From NCBI RefSeq assembly GCF_014204895.1, contig NZ_JACHMF010000001.1, forward strand, positions 2,294,001-2,358,000: a stretch of 64,000 bases of DNA, in the 5' to 3' direction. Positions within the stretch are counted from its first letter, which is position 1. Each line of letters starts with the position of its first letter. The position numbers and the translations under genes are program-made. The notes beneath the pieces are model-generated. The model was not told the origin of the DNA, did no database searches, and was given only the letters and a program-made list of their open reading frames with translations. Origin of the DNA: Paractinoplanes abujensis. Lineage in GTDB: Bacteria > Actinomycetota > Actinomycetes > Mycobacteriales > Micromonosporaceae. Below, one piece after another: positions 47,408-55,880 of the stretch.

Positions 47408-48828
47408 GCCACTACGACGTTCTGATCATCGGGGCCGGGCTGAGCGGCATCGGCGCGGCGTGGCGGCTGCAGGAGGCGTTCCCGGCCAAGACGTACGCGA
47501 TCCTGGAGGCGCGCGACACGATCGGCGGCACCTGGGACCTGTTCCGCTACCCCGGCGTGCGTTCCGACTCCGACATGTTCACGCTCAGCTACCCGTTCCG
47601 GCCGTGGACCGGCACGCAGTCCCTGGCCTCGGGCGACAAGATCCGGCAGTACATCCAGGACACCGCGGACGAGGGCGGGATCACCGCGCACATCCGCTTC
47701 GGTTCCCGCGTGGTCGCGGCCGACTGGTCGGCCGGCCGGTGGACCGTGCGGCTGAGCGACGGCAAGACCCTGACCTGCGGTTTCCTGTACGCCTGTGCGG
47801 GCTATTACTCGTACGAGGGTGGCTACCAACCCGACTTCCCGGGCCTGCCCGACTTCACCGGACGCCTCGTCCACCCGCAGTCGTGGCCCGCCGATCTGGA
47901 CTACGCGGGCAAGCGCGTGGTCGTCATCGGCAGCGGCGCGACAGCGGTGACCCTGGTGCCGGCCATGGCCCCGACCGCCGCCCACGTGACCATGGTGCAG
48001 CGCTCCCCCAGTTACCTGACCGCCCTGCCCCCACGCGACGTCGTGGCGGCCGCGCTGCGCCGGGCCCTGCCCCCGCGGGCCGCCAGCGTCGCCACCCGCG
48101 CCAAGAACGTGCTGCTCACGCAGGGTTTCTACCAGCTCGCCCGGCGCCGGCCGGAGCGGGTGCGCAAGGTGCTGCGCACGATGGCGGTGCGGGGCATCGG
48201 CGACGCGGACTACGTCGACGAGCACTTCAAGCCCACGTACGACCCGTGGGACCAGCGGCTGTGCGTCATCCCGGGCGGTGACCTGTGGGCCGAGATCCGC
48301 TCCGGGCGGGCGTCGGTGGTGACCGACCACATCCGGAGGTTCGTGCCCGGCGGCATCGTTCTGCGAAGTGGCCGCCTGCTCGAAGCCGACATCGTGGTCT
48401 CGGCGACCGGCCTCTCGCTCGTGCCCATCGGTGGCGTGCAGGTGTCGATCGACGGCGAACCGGTCACGATCGGCCGCCGGGCGGCCTACCGCGGGATCAT
48501 GCTCAGCGGCGTACCGAACCTGGCCTACTGCATCGGCTATGTGAACGCGTCCTGGACGTTGCGGGCCGACCTCTCCCACCGGTACGTGATGCGGCTGCTG
48601 CGCCACATGGACCGGCACCACCTTGCCGTGGCCACACCCACCAGCCCCGGCGGCACCGGCCGGCCCCTGCTCGACCTGTCCTCCGGCTACGTGCAGCGCG
48701 CGCTCGACCTGTTCCCGCGTCAGGGCGACAAGGCACCGTGGATCGTGCGCCAGAACTACCTGCGCGACCTGATCACCACGCCCCGGGCCGACGTCACCCG
48801 CGACATGACCTTCGAGGAGGCCCGATGA
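47404..48828 (+). CDS. FAD-dependent Baeyer-Villiger-type monooxygenase
   Basis: A 474-residue flavoprotein: YDVLIIGAGLSGIGAAWRLQE (FAD), GGTWDLFRYPGVRSDSDMFTLSYPFRPW (FMO/BVMO signature) and KRVVVIGSGATAVTLVPAM (NADPH Rossmann), then a C-terminal GVPNLAYCIGYVNASWTLRADL. The YPGVRSDSDMFT block resembles the mycobacterial EthA/MymA branch. It likely oxygenates a ketone or lipid. It follows DUF4873 and precedes the SDR, overlapping each by 4 bp, so the four-gene unit is one operon. A second, less similar BVMO is at 18274. Confidence 0.87.
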   Translation: MSHYDVLIIGAGLSGIGAAWRLQEAFPAKTYAILEARDTIGGTWDLFRYPGVRSDSDMFTLSYPFRPWTGTQSLASGDKIRQYIQDTADEGGITAHIRFGSRVVAADWSAGRWTVRLSDGKTLTCGFLYACAGYYSYEGGYQPDFPGLPDFTGRLVHPQSWPADLDYAGKRVVVIGSGATAVTLVPAMAPTAAHVTMVQRSPSYLTALPPRDVVAAALRRALPPRAASVATRAKNVLLTQGFYQLARRRPERVRKVLRTMAVRGIGDADYVDEHFKPTYDPWDQRLCVIPGGDLWAEIRSGRASVVTDHIRRFVPGGIVLRSGRLLEADIVVSATGLSLVPIGGVQVSIDGEPVTIGRRAAYRGIMLSGVPNLAYCIGYVNASWTLRADLSHRYVMRLLRHMDRHHLAVATPTSPGGTGRPLLDLSSGYVQRALDLFPRQGDKAPWIVRQNYLRDLITTPRADVTRDMTFEEAR

Positions 48829-49763
48829 TCCCGCCCTACCGGTTCGCCGGTCGCACCGCCGTCCTGACCGGCGCCGCCGGCGGCATCGGCGAACAACTCA
48901 CCTACGGCCTGGCCGCACGGGGCAGCCACCTGGTGCTGGTCGACGTCTCCCCGCTGGACGCCGTCGTCTCCCGCATCCGGGCCGCCCACCCCGCGCTGAC
49001 GGTGACGCCGCTGGTGGCCGACCTGGCCGACCGGTCCCAGGTGCTGTCGGTGGCGACCCGGGTGCTCGGCACCCACCCCACCATCGGCCTGCTGATCAAC
49101 AACGCCGGCATCGCTCTGGGCGGCCGCTTCGACCAGGTCACGACGGACGAGTTCGAGACCGTCATGAACGTCAACTTCCGCGCCCCCATGCTGCTCACCC
49201 ACGCCCTGCTCCCCGCGCTGACCCGCGGCTCCCACCTGGTCAACGTGTCCAGCCTGTTCGGCCTGATCGCCCCGTACGGCCAGAGCGCGTACGCGGCCTC
49301 GAAGTTCGCCCTGCGCGGCCTCAGCCAGGTCCTGCAGGCCGAACTGTCCGAGAACGGCGTCGGCGTGACCACCGTGCACCCCGGCGGCATCCGCACCGGC
49401 ATCGCGTCCAGTGCCCGCATCGGCAGCGGAGTCCCTGAGGCCGAGATCGAACCCCACCAGCAAACCTTCGCGGCGCTGCTGACCTACCCACCGGAGAAGG
49501 CCGCCGCCGAGATCCTCGACGCGGTGACCCGCCGCAAGGCCCGCCTGCTCATCGCCTCCAGCGCCAAAATCCCCGACCTGCTGGCCCGCCTGGCCCCCGT
49601 CGCCCACAACCGCCTCCTGACGGCTCTGACCAACCTGACCGCGAAACGCTCCCGCCCCGCCCCACCATCACAACCAGCCGCGACGACTCCCGCCGGCGCC
49701 CCTTCCCCGCCGCCGGCATCCCCCACCGGCACCCCGCGACCGGGCGGTCCCGCGTCGCCCTGA
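48825..49763 (+). CDS. Short-chain dehydrogenase/reductase with Pro-rich tail
   Basis: A 312-residue SDR: TAVLTGAAGGIGEQL (cofactor TGxxxGIG), LINNAGIALGG (NNAG), LVNVSSLFGLIAPYGQSAYAASKFAL (Ser...Tyr-x3-Lys catalytic set) and HPGGIRTGI. It would reduce or oxidise a lipid-type carbonyl or alcohol with NAD(P)H. Catalytic domain ends near residue 275; the last ~35 residues are Pro/Ala/Thr/Gly-rich and unlike the family, suggesting that the end of the gene has run on into decayed downstream DNA. Confidence 0.87.
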   Translation: MIPPYRFAGRTAVLTGAAGGIGEQLTYGLAARGSHLVLVDVSPLDAVVSRIRAAHPALTVTPLVADLADRSQVLSVATRVLGTHPTIGLLINNAGIALGGRFDQVTTDEFETVMNVNFRAPMLLTHALLPALTRGSHLVNVSSLFGLIAPYGQSAYAASKFALRGLSQVLQAELSENGVGVTTVHPGGIRTGIASSARIGSGVPEAEIEPHQQTFAALLTYPPEKAAAEILDAVTRRKARLLIASSAKIPDLLARLAPVAHNRLLTALTNLTAKRSRPAPPSQPAATTPAGAPSPPPASPTGTPRPGGPASP

Positions 49764-49770
49764 GCCACAT

Positions 49771-49919
49771 CCCGCCCGCGCCGTCCCCGAACACCGGACC
49801 CGCCAGCGGCGCGCCGGCGGCCTCCCCGGTCCCCGCACCACGGCCTCGGCGGTCAGGCCCCGGCTTCCGTCGGCCTCGACGCCCCGGCTGGTCTCCGGTC
49901 CGAAGTCGACGATCTCCAC
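49771..49919 (-). pseudogene. Possible remnant of a small gene after the cupin gene
   Basis: A GTG at 49919, 7 bp after the cupin stop, opens a frame with a protein-like start (VEIVDFGPETSRGVEADGSR then GLTAEAVVRG) that turns into Arg/Gly-rich low-complexity sequence and runs into the convergent SDR gene. The start resembles short actinomycete cupin-like proteins from memory. It looks like a truncated gene; the evidence is weak and this may be chance. Confidence 0.3.
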
Positions 49920-49925
49920 CGGGTC

Positions 49926-50426
49926 TCAGGCCTTCAAGCCGTAGCGTTCGATGATGCCGGGCAGCCACTCCGGTTCGCCGAACCGCAGGCCGTAGCGCTC
50001 GGCCAGGTCGTTGCCCTCCTGGATCGCCTCCGGGCCGGCCGCGATCAGCTCCGCCACCTCGCGGAAGAAGTGCTCGAAGCCCGCCGGGGTGATGATCTCG
50101 ATCATGCGGGCGGGCACCGCGCCGGCGTTCCACATCGCGTGCAGCTCACCGCGCGGTTTGCTGATGTATCCGCCCGGCCCGAGAACCACTTCCCGGTCGC
50201 CCGAGCGGAAGCCGATCTCGCCCTCGGTGACGATCGAATGTTCGTCCTCACGGGTGTGCAGGTGCGGCGCCACCAGCGCGCCGACCGGGAACGGGTGCTC
50301 GACGACCGCCAGCGCCCCGCCGGTGTCCTCACCCCACAGCTTGAAGTGCACGCCGATGTCGCCGAGGGAGCCTTCGCGCCCGCCGCCCGGCTGCACCACG
50401 GTCAGCAGCGGCTCCGATGTCGTCAT
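49926..50426 (-). CDS. Cupin domain protein
   Basis: A 166-residue cupin: VEHPFPVGALVAPHLHTREDEHSIVTEGEIGFRSGD (metal-binding HxH...E and G) and GGYISKPRGELHAMWN (second cupin motif with His). One beta-barrel with a C-terminal helix. Reaction unknown. It follows the rtcB gene with a 6-bp gap, so they are probably cotranscribed, but a functional link is not obvious. Confidence 0.85.
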   Translation of the reverse strand: MTTSEPLLTVVQPGGGREGSLGDIGVHFKLWGEDTGGALAVVEHPFPVGALVAPHLHTREDEHSIVTEGEIGFRSGDREVVLGPGGYISKPRGELHAMWNAGAVPARMIEIITPAGFEHFFREVAELIAAGPEAIQEGNDLAERYGLRFGEPEWLPGIIERYGLKA

Positions 50427-50432
50427 GAGATG

Positions 50433-51911
50433 TCAGCCTTTCACTGTCAGCAGCGGCTTGAGTTCCGCCACCGGATCGGCCACGCCCGCCGTCTGCAGGC
50501 TGCCGACGACCGGCCCGACCTCCTTGTAGGCCCAGGGCGCCTCCTGTTTGAGGTCACGCCGCCAGGCGTCGAGGACGTCGCGCCGCCCGGCGAGGGCGGG
50601 GTCGCGGTGGTTGAGGGGCGTGACCACCCGGAAGTCACGGAGGAAGGCGTCCAGCTCGGCGTCGCCACCCCGGGCGGTGGCGCCGCGGGGGATGCTGCGG
50701 CCCGCTCCGTGGCAGGCGCTTTCCAGCGAGCGGCCGTTGCCCAGCCCGCGCAGCAGACAGCTGGCGGCGCCCATCGAGCCGGGCACGATGACCGGCTCCC
50801 CGGCGCCGGCCGGGGTCGCGCCTTTGCGGTGCACCACCGACCCGTCCTCGCCGGGCCACAGCAGGTTGTGCGGCGCGTCGTAGATCAGCTGCGAGCTCAG
50901 CGCACCGACCGCTTCGGCCAGCCCGGCCCGCAGCATCAGGGCCAGGAAGAAGCGGTTGCCGACGGCGAAGTTGGCCGCGTTGGTGAAGGCGGTCAGATAC
51001 CGCTCGCGGCCGGCCGCGTTCCGGTCGTCGAGCAGCATCGGCAGGATCCGGTTGGCGGGCATCGGCACCGCCCGCGGCCACGCCGCCCGCGCCTGCGTCA
51101 GCCCGGTGGCGTTGGCCTGGTGGCCCAGCGACAGCGAGCCGGTGTGCACCATCAGCACGACCCGGCCGGGGCTCAACCCCCACTCGTACGCGGTCCGGCT
51201 GTCGTGGATCGCGGTGACGTACTGCAGTTCGGCGAAGTGGTTGCCGCCGCCCACGCTGCCGATGATGCTGTCGTAGCTCGTCCCGCCGCCGCTGTCGATC
51301 CAGTCGCGGAACTCGTCGGCGGAGGTGGCCGGTTGTCCGGCGGAGTGCAGCCGCCCGCCGGTGTCGCCGGGCCCGGCCTGGCGCCACACCCCTTCGGCGC
51401 CGGCCGGGACGCCTTCGGCGAGCAGGCCGGGCAGCCCGTGGCGGAGCAGTCCCTCCCGGTGGGCGGGGGTCAGGCCGATGCGCCGGCCGCCTTCGAAGAA
51501 CAGGTGCCGCAGGCGCGTCTCCAGCTCGTCCAGCCGGGGCCGCACGCTGTCGGCGGTCAGCGAGGTGACCTCGACCCGCATCCCGCAGTTGATGTCGTTG
51601 CCCACGGCCTGCGGGACCAGGGCGCCGGCGGTGCGCAGCACCGTGCCGATCGGGATGCCCGCTCCCTTGTGGAAGTCGGGGGTGCCCACCACCCGGTCGA
51701 CGCGCGGGGTGACCGTGAGCCCGGGGGTCGCCGCGGCCAGGGTGTCCAGCGTGCGGGCCGTCTCGAGCACGGTGAGCAGCTCGTCGACCGCGGCCGGTTC
51801 GATCGGCACGCCGGGCCCGGCGCAGATCTCGGCGGGCACGTCGTACGGGTTGGGCAGCGTCAGCCAGGAGTCGTCGGTGCGTACGAGGCGCCGGTCTTGC
51901 CGTTTCGACAC
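50433..51911 (-). CDS. rtcB: RtcB-family RNA ligase
   Basis: A 492-residue RtcB-like protein. Metal-binding and catalytic residues are in place: GTPDFHKGAGIPIG, VGNDINCGMRVE (Asp and Cys), SVGGGNHFAELQYV (His), MVHTGSLSLGHQ (His), IYDAPHNLLW (His) and ESACHGAGRSIP (guanylylated His). The HSGSRG loop is HTGSLS here, with the Arg replaced. RtcB joins RNA 2',3'-cyclic phosphate and 5'-OH ends for RNA repair. No archease or rtcA is adjacent. Start at GTG 51911 has a GAGAGGG upstream; longer in-frame starts lack a site. Confidence 0.87.
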   Translation of the reverse strand: MSKRQDRRLVRTDDSWLTLPNPYDVPAEICAGPGVPIEPAAVDELLTVLETARTLDTLAAATPGLTVTPRVDRVVGTPDFHKGAGIPIGTVLRTAGALVPQAVGNDINCGMRVEVTSLTADSVRPRLDELETRLRHLFFEGGRRIGLTPAHREGLLRHGLPGLLAEGVPAGAEGVWRQAGPGDTGGRLHSAGQPATSADEFRDWIDSGGGTSYDSIIGSVGGGNHFAELQYVTAIHDSRTAYEWGLSPGRVVLMVHTGSLSLGHQANATGLTQARAAWPRAVPMPANRILPMLLDDRNAAGRERYLTAFTNAANFAVGNRFFLALMLRAGLAEAVGALSSQLIYDAPHNLLWPGEDGSVVHRKGATPAGAGEPVIVPGSMGAASCLLRGLGNGRSLESACHGAGRSIPRGATARGGDAELDAFLRDFRVVTPLNHRDPALAGRRDVLDAWRRDLKQEAPWAYKEVGPVVGSLQTAGVADPVAELKPLLTVKG

Positions 51912-51957
51912 GGGGATGGTGCACCCTCTCGGAGCGTGGCCAGGAGCAACGGCCACT

Positions 51958-52800
51958 CTAGGGGCGCGGTTCGCGGCCCGCTATCGCTTTACCGGCGGCC
52001 GGGTGGAAGAGCATCGTCACGTGGTTGGCCGCGATCCGCTCGGCGGTCAGCCGGGGCAGCTGGTCCCGCCCGATCGCGAGGCCGCGGTCGCTGATGAAGG
52101 GCCGGGCCGAGTCGTCGCCGTCGTGCTCGGCCAGGATCACGTGCACGGGCACGCCGAGCTCGGCCAGCAGTGGCAACGTCGGGCGGCCGGCCAGGGTGTC
52201 GACGGCGTCGTCGATCAGGCGGGGCAGGTCGACGCGGGGGCGGCCGGTCTCGTCGAGCAGGTAGGCCGCCCACTGTTCGAGGCGGGGGCGCAGGTCGGGC
52301 CGCAGCGCCAGGGCCCGGCCCTCGACCTGGTCGACGAACGTGGACGCGTCGGGGAACGTGCGGCTCAGCGGCCGGGTCCACAGGGTCCACAGCGCGCGCA
52401 CGATCGGGCGGCGGGTGGTCCAGCGCGGCTCGGGCAGCACCCCGCCGTCCAGCAGCACCAGGGCCCGTACGCGGCCGGCCAGTTTCGCCGCGACCAGGGG
52501 GGCGAGGTAACCGCCCATCGAGTGCCCGACGAGGATCACGTCGTCGAGCCCGCACTCGTCGGCCACGCGCACCACTTCGGCGGCGTGCCCGGCCAGACCG
52601 GGGCCGGCCTTCGTGGTCAGCGAGCCGCCGCGGCCGGGCAGGTCGGGGGCGATGACCCGGGTGTCCGGCCGCGACGAGGCGAGCGCCCGCCACACCTCGG
52701 AGGTGTTGGTCAGCCCGTGCAACGCGAGCACTGTCGGCCCGGTCGCCTCCGGGTTCCAGTCGGCACAGGTCAGCCCGGCGATCTCGCGGCGTTCGGTCAC
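51958..52800 (-). CDS. Alpha/beta hydrolase
   Basis: A 280-residue alpha/beta-hydrolase: TVLALHGLTNTSEVW (HG oxyanion), VILVGHSMGGYLAPLVAA (GHSMG nucleophile near residue 100), LAEHDGDDS (acid) and ANHVTMLFHP (His). Resembles actinomycete haloalkane-dehalogenase/esterase-like hydrolases of unknown substrate. GTG 52800 follows an AGGG; an in-frame GTG at 52827 is possible. It is in a minus-strand run with DUF1905, rtcB and cupin genes. Confidence 0.84.
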   Translation of the reverse strand: MTERREIAGLTCADWNPEATGPTVLALHGLTNTSEVWRALASSRPDTRVIAPDLPGRGGSLTTKAGPGLAGHAAEVVRVADECGLDDVILVGHSMGGYLAPLVAAKLAGRVRALVLLDGGVLPEPRWTTRRPIVRALWTLWTRPLSRTFPDASTFVDQVEGRALALRPDLRPRLEQWAAYLLDETGRPRVDLPRLIDDAVDTLAGRPTLPLLAELGVPVHVILAEHDGDDSARPFISDRGLAIGRDQLPRLTAERIAANHVTMLFHPAAGKAIAGREPRP

Positions 52801-52848
52801 GCGGGCGACCCTACTGCCCACGCGCACGCCGGAGGTTTCCGGGAGCTG

Positions 52849-53154
52849 TCATTTCCGGACGCGACCCTGGGCGGCGACGGTGAGGCGGATCGTCACGGTG
52901 TCGCCGAGTTCGAGGCCTTCGCTGCGCCGGACGGCCGCCTTGAGCGGCACGATGTAGCCGCCGTCCTTGGGCCACAGCGACGTGGTGAACTCCGTCCGGC
53001 CGACGTGCACGGTCGCCGGGATCATGCCCCACCCGTACGTGACCAGGGCCGCGGCCGATTCGAGGGCGGCGCATTCCGGTTCCGGCACGGCCACGAAGTG
53101 GTGCGGCGCGGGCCCGCGCCAGTAGTAGATCTCCCCCGTGAACTCCAGCTCCAT
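52849..53154 (-). CDS. DUF1905 family protein
   Basis: A 101-residue beta-rich protein with the DUF1905 pattern: FTGEIYYWRGPAPHHFVAVPE at the start, YGWGMIPATVHVGRTEFTTSLWPKDGGYIVPLKAAVRR in the middle and GDTVTIRLTV at the end. No catalytic residues are recognised; often found with or fused to YdeI-like DUF1801 domains. The ATG at 53154 has no strong ribosome-binding site. Upstream lies a hairpin shared with the GH76 promoter region. Confidence 0.8.
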   Translation of the reverse strand: MELEFTGEIYYWRGPAPHHFVAVPEPECAALESAAALVTYGWGMIPATVHVGRTEFTTSLWPKDGGYIVPLKAAVRRSEGLELGDTVTIRLTVAAQGRVRK

Positions 53155-53170
53155 GGCGACACCCTACAAA

Positions 53171-53188
53171 GCTGCCCGAAGGGGCAGC
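53171..53188. promoter_or_regulatory. Hairpin between DUF1905 and the GH76 gene
   Basis: GCTGCCC (53171-53177) and GGGCAGC (53182-53188) pair over 7 bp around a 4-nt loop, with flanking A and T tracts on both sides. On the minus strand it lies ~17-34 nt upstream of DUF1905. It could be an attenuator or a terminator-like element serving either strand. Confidence 0.4.
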
Positions 53189-53202
53189 CTTTCCGCCGGC
53201 CA

Positions 53203-53231
53203 TTGACTGACGTGAATACTTCAGGTTTGTT
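53203..53231 (+). promoter_or_regulatory. Possible sigma70-type promoter of the GH76 gene
   Basis: TTGACT (53203-53208) and TTTGTT (53226-53231) lie 17 bp apart, only a few bases upstream of the ATG at 53238. If used, transcription would start at or next to the start codon, giving a leaderless mRNA. Confidence 0.35.
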
Positions 53232-53237
53232 AACACT

Positions 53238-54674
53238 ATGACGATCCGGCGGCTGGCAGTCGTGGTGGTCCTGGCCTCGACGGCACTCGTGCAGGTACAG
53301 ACGACCACCGCGGCCCAGGCCGCCACGATCTGCAATCGCTACTGCGACGGCCGTGACGCGGGGCTGGCCCCCGCCGATCGGGTGCCGGTCAGCACGACCC
53401 TGTACGGGCGGTCGTTCCGGCTGCACGTCAACGACACAGATGCGATGGCCTGGGCTTCCGCCGAGAACGGGCAGGCCGGCGACGAGGTGTGGCTGGACCG
53501 CTCGTTCGACGGCGGGCGCGGCTGGGGTGACGGCAGCCGGCTCGGCGCCACGACAACTCCGGCCGGCTCGACGGGGTGGCGTACGGGGCAGTTCAACGTC
53601 GACGACTGGGGCTCCACCGGCGTCGGCGTGCTGCGCGCCTGCGGCAAGGCCGGCGACCGGCCCGAGATCGCGTGCACGGCCTGGGCGCGCAGTAACTGGA
53701 ACGCTTGGGACCGCCGCACGGCCGCCGCCACCGCGCTCATGATGCGGTTCGACCGCGGCACCGGGCTCTTCGACACCACCGGCTGGTGGACGGGCGCCAA
53801 CGCGCTGACCGCGCTCGTCGACACCATCAAGCGCAGCGGCATGCGCAGCTACCAATACGCGATCGCCGCCACGTACGACAAGAATGTGAACGCGCGGCAG
53901 GGCCAGTTCCGCAACGAGTTCCTCGACGACACCGGCTGGTGGGGCCTGGCCTGGGTCAACGCGTACGACGTGACCGGCGACAGCCGCTACCTGAACACCG
54001 CCCGCGCCGACGCCGACTGGATGCACAGTTACTGGGACACGCGCTGCGGCGGCGGCATCTACTGGAAGACCGACCGGGCCGGCAAGAACGCGATCCAGAA
54101 CAGCCTTTACATTCAGCTCAACGCCGCCTTGAGCCAGCGGATCGCGGGCGACACCGTCTACCGGCAGCGCGCTCAGGCCGGCTGGACCTGGTTCAAGTCG
54201 ACCGGCATGCTCAACGCCGAGAACCTGGTCAACGACGGTATCAACATGTCCACGTGCCGCAACAACGGCGACGTCACGTGGACCTACAACCAGGGCGTGC
54301 TGATCAACGCGCTGGTCCAGCTGCACAAGCTGACCGGGGACGCGGACGCCCTGGCCACCGCCCGGCGGATCGGCACCGCGCTGACCACCAGCGGCTATCT
54401 GTCGCCGGGCGGGATCCTGCGCGAGCCCAACGAGCCCGACACGTGCTCGGGTGACGGGGTGTCCTTCAAGGGCGCCGCCGTACGGGGTCTCGGTGCGCTC
54501 AACGCCGCGACCGGGGGCGCCTACAACGCCTACCTGCAGCGCAACGCCGACAGTGCCTACGCCGGCGACCGCAACAGCTTCGACGCGTACGGCTCGCACT
54601 GGGCCGGCCCGTGGCGCAGCACCAACCACAGCTGTCAGCACAGCGCGCTGGATCTGCTGAACGCCGCGCCATGA
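53238..54674 (+). CDS. Secreted GH76 endo-alpha-1,6-mannanase
   Basis: A 478-residue protein with a signal peptide (about residues 1-29). An N-terminal ~110-residue region (YGRSFRLHVNDTDAMAW, RACGKAGDRPEIACTAWA) precedes the (alpha/alpha)6 GH76 domain, which has FLDDTGWWGLAWVNAYDVTGD; Asp230 and Asp231 are the expected catalytic pair. GH76 enzymes cut alpha-1,6-mannan such as fungal or mycobacterial-type mannan. Exported, so it feeds on external glycan. The promoter candidate directly abuts the ATG. It is followed 66 bp later by a secreted nuclease gene. Confidence 0.9.
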   Translation: MTIRRLAVVVVLASTALVQVQTTTAAQAATICNRYCDGRDAGLAPADRVPVSTTLYGRSFRLHVNDTDAMAWASAENGQAGDEVWLDRSFDGGRGWGDGSRLGATTTPAGSTGWRTGQFNVDDWGSTGVGVLRACGKAGDRPEIACTAWARSNWNAWDRRTAAATALMMRFDRGTGLFDTTGWWTGANALTALVDTIKRSGMRSYQYAIAATYDKNVNARQGQFRNEFLDDTGWWGLAWVNAYDVTGDSRYLNTARADADWMHSYWDTRCGGGIYWKTDRAGKNAIQNSLYIQLNAALSQRIAGDTVYRQRAQAGWTWFKSTGMLNAENLVNDGINMSTCRNNGDVTWTYNQGVLINALVQLHKLTGDADALATARRIGTALTTSGYLSPGGILREPNEPDTCSGDGVSFKGAAVRGLGALNAATGGAYNAYLQRNADSAYAGDRNSFDAYGSHWAGPWRSTNHSCQHSALDLLNAAP

Positions 54675-54740
54675 CCCGTTCGGCGTATGACAATTCCGAT
54701 ATGGCCGTCCGGACACCGGGGAACACATAGTCTGACGCCT

Positions 54741-55880
54741 ATGTCAGAGCCGAAGCGCCACCGGCGTATTGCTCTTCTCGCGGCACCGATCATCGCCGCC
54801 GTATTCCTGACGGTGCCTGCGGGCGCCGCCGCCACGCTGACGGTCGCGCAGGCGATCAGCAGCCAGAGCGGCACCGGCACGGTGACCGGTTACGTGGTCG
54901 GCGAGCCCACCGCCACCAGCACCGTACGGACCAGCGGGTTCACCGGCGACACCGCGCTCGCCCTGGCCGACAGCCGCACCGAGACCTCGACCGCGCGGAT
55001 GGTGTACGTGCAGATCACCAGTTCCTACCGGGCGTCGTTCGGCCTGCTCGGCAACCCCGGCCGCCTCGGCACCACGATCACCGTGACCGGCTCGCTCACT
55101 GCGTACTTCTCGCACCCGGGCCTGAAGTCGCCGACCGCGATGACCGCGGGGGGCACGACGACCCCGCCGGCCACTCCCCCGCCCACGGGCGGCACCGACT
55201 CCTACTACGCGGGCGCGGCCGGCAAGACCGGCGAGAGCCTGAAGACCGCGCTGCACCAGATCATCTCCAGCGGCGTGACCAAACTGTCTTACGACGGGGT
55301 CTGGAACGCGCTCAAGGTGACCGACCAGGACCCGGCCAACTCGGCCAACGTCAAACTGTTCTACTCGGGCCTGAGCCGGTCGAAGTCGCTCAACGGCGGC
55401 GACCAGGGCGACTGGAACCGCGAGCACGTGTGGGCGCAGTCGCACGGCGACTTCGGCACCGCCGCCGGGCCGGGCACCGACCTGCACCACCTGCGCCCCG
55501 AGGACGTCGCGGTCAACAGCGCCCGCGGCAACAAGGACTTCGACAACGGCGGCACGGCAGTATCGGGCGCGCCCGGCAACTACACCGACAGCAACTCGTG
55601 GGAGCCGCGGGCCGCGGTCAAGGGCGACGTGGCCCGCATGATCTTCTACATGGCCGTGCGCTACGAGGGCGGCGACTCCTACCCCGACCTCGAGGCCGAC
55701 GACGCCACCAGCAGCGGCTCGGCCCCGCGCATGGGCCGGCTGTCGGCCCTGCTGGCCTGGCACGCCGCCGACCCGCCGGACGCCGCCGAGCGGGCCCGCA
55801 ACCAGACGATCTACGCGAGCTACCAGCACAACCGCAACCCGTTCATCGACCACCCGGAGTGGGCCGCGTCAATCTTCTGA
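54741..55880 (+). CDS. Secreted endonuclease I family nuclease with N-terminal OB-like domain
   Basis: A 379-residue exported protein. Signal peptide ~1-30, then an OB-fold-like domain (LTVAQAISSQSGTGTVTGYVVG, ~32-135), a Thr/Pro linker and the endonuclease I domain: LSYDGVWNALKVTDQDP, GDWNREHVWAQSHGDFG (catalytic His) and TDLHHLRPEDVAVNSARGNKDFD. It should cleave external DNA or RNA with a divalent metal. The pairing of an OB-like domain with endonuclease I resembles YhcR/ExeM-type nucleases. It probably supplies nucleotides or phosphate. Confidence 0.88.
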   Translation: MSEPKRHRRIALLAAPIIAAVFLTVPAGAAATLTVAQAISSQSGTGTVTGYVVGEPTATSTVRTSGFTGDTALALADSRTETSTARMVYVQITSSYRASFGLLGNPGRLGTTITVTGSLTAYFSHPGLKSPTAMTAGGTTTPPATPPPTGGTDSYYAGAAGKTGESLKTALHQIISSGVTKLSYDGVWNALKVTDQDPANSANVKLFYSGLSRSKSLNGGDQGDWNREHVWAQSHGDFGTAAGPGTDLHHLRPEDVAVNSARGNKDFDNGGTAVSGAPGNYTDSNSWEPRAAVKGDVARMIFYMAVRYEGGDSYPDLEADDATSSGSAPRMGRLSALLAWHAADPPDAAERARNQTIYASYQHNRNPFIDHPEWAASIF

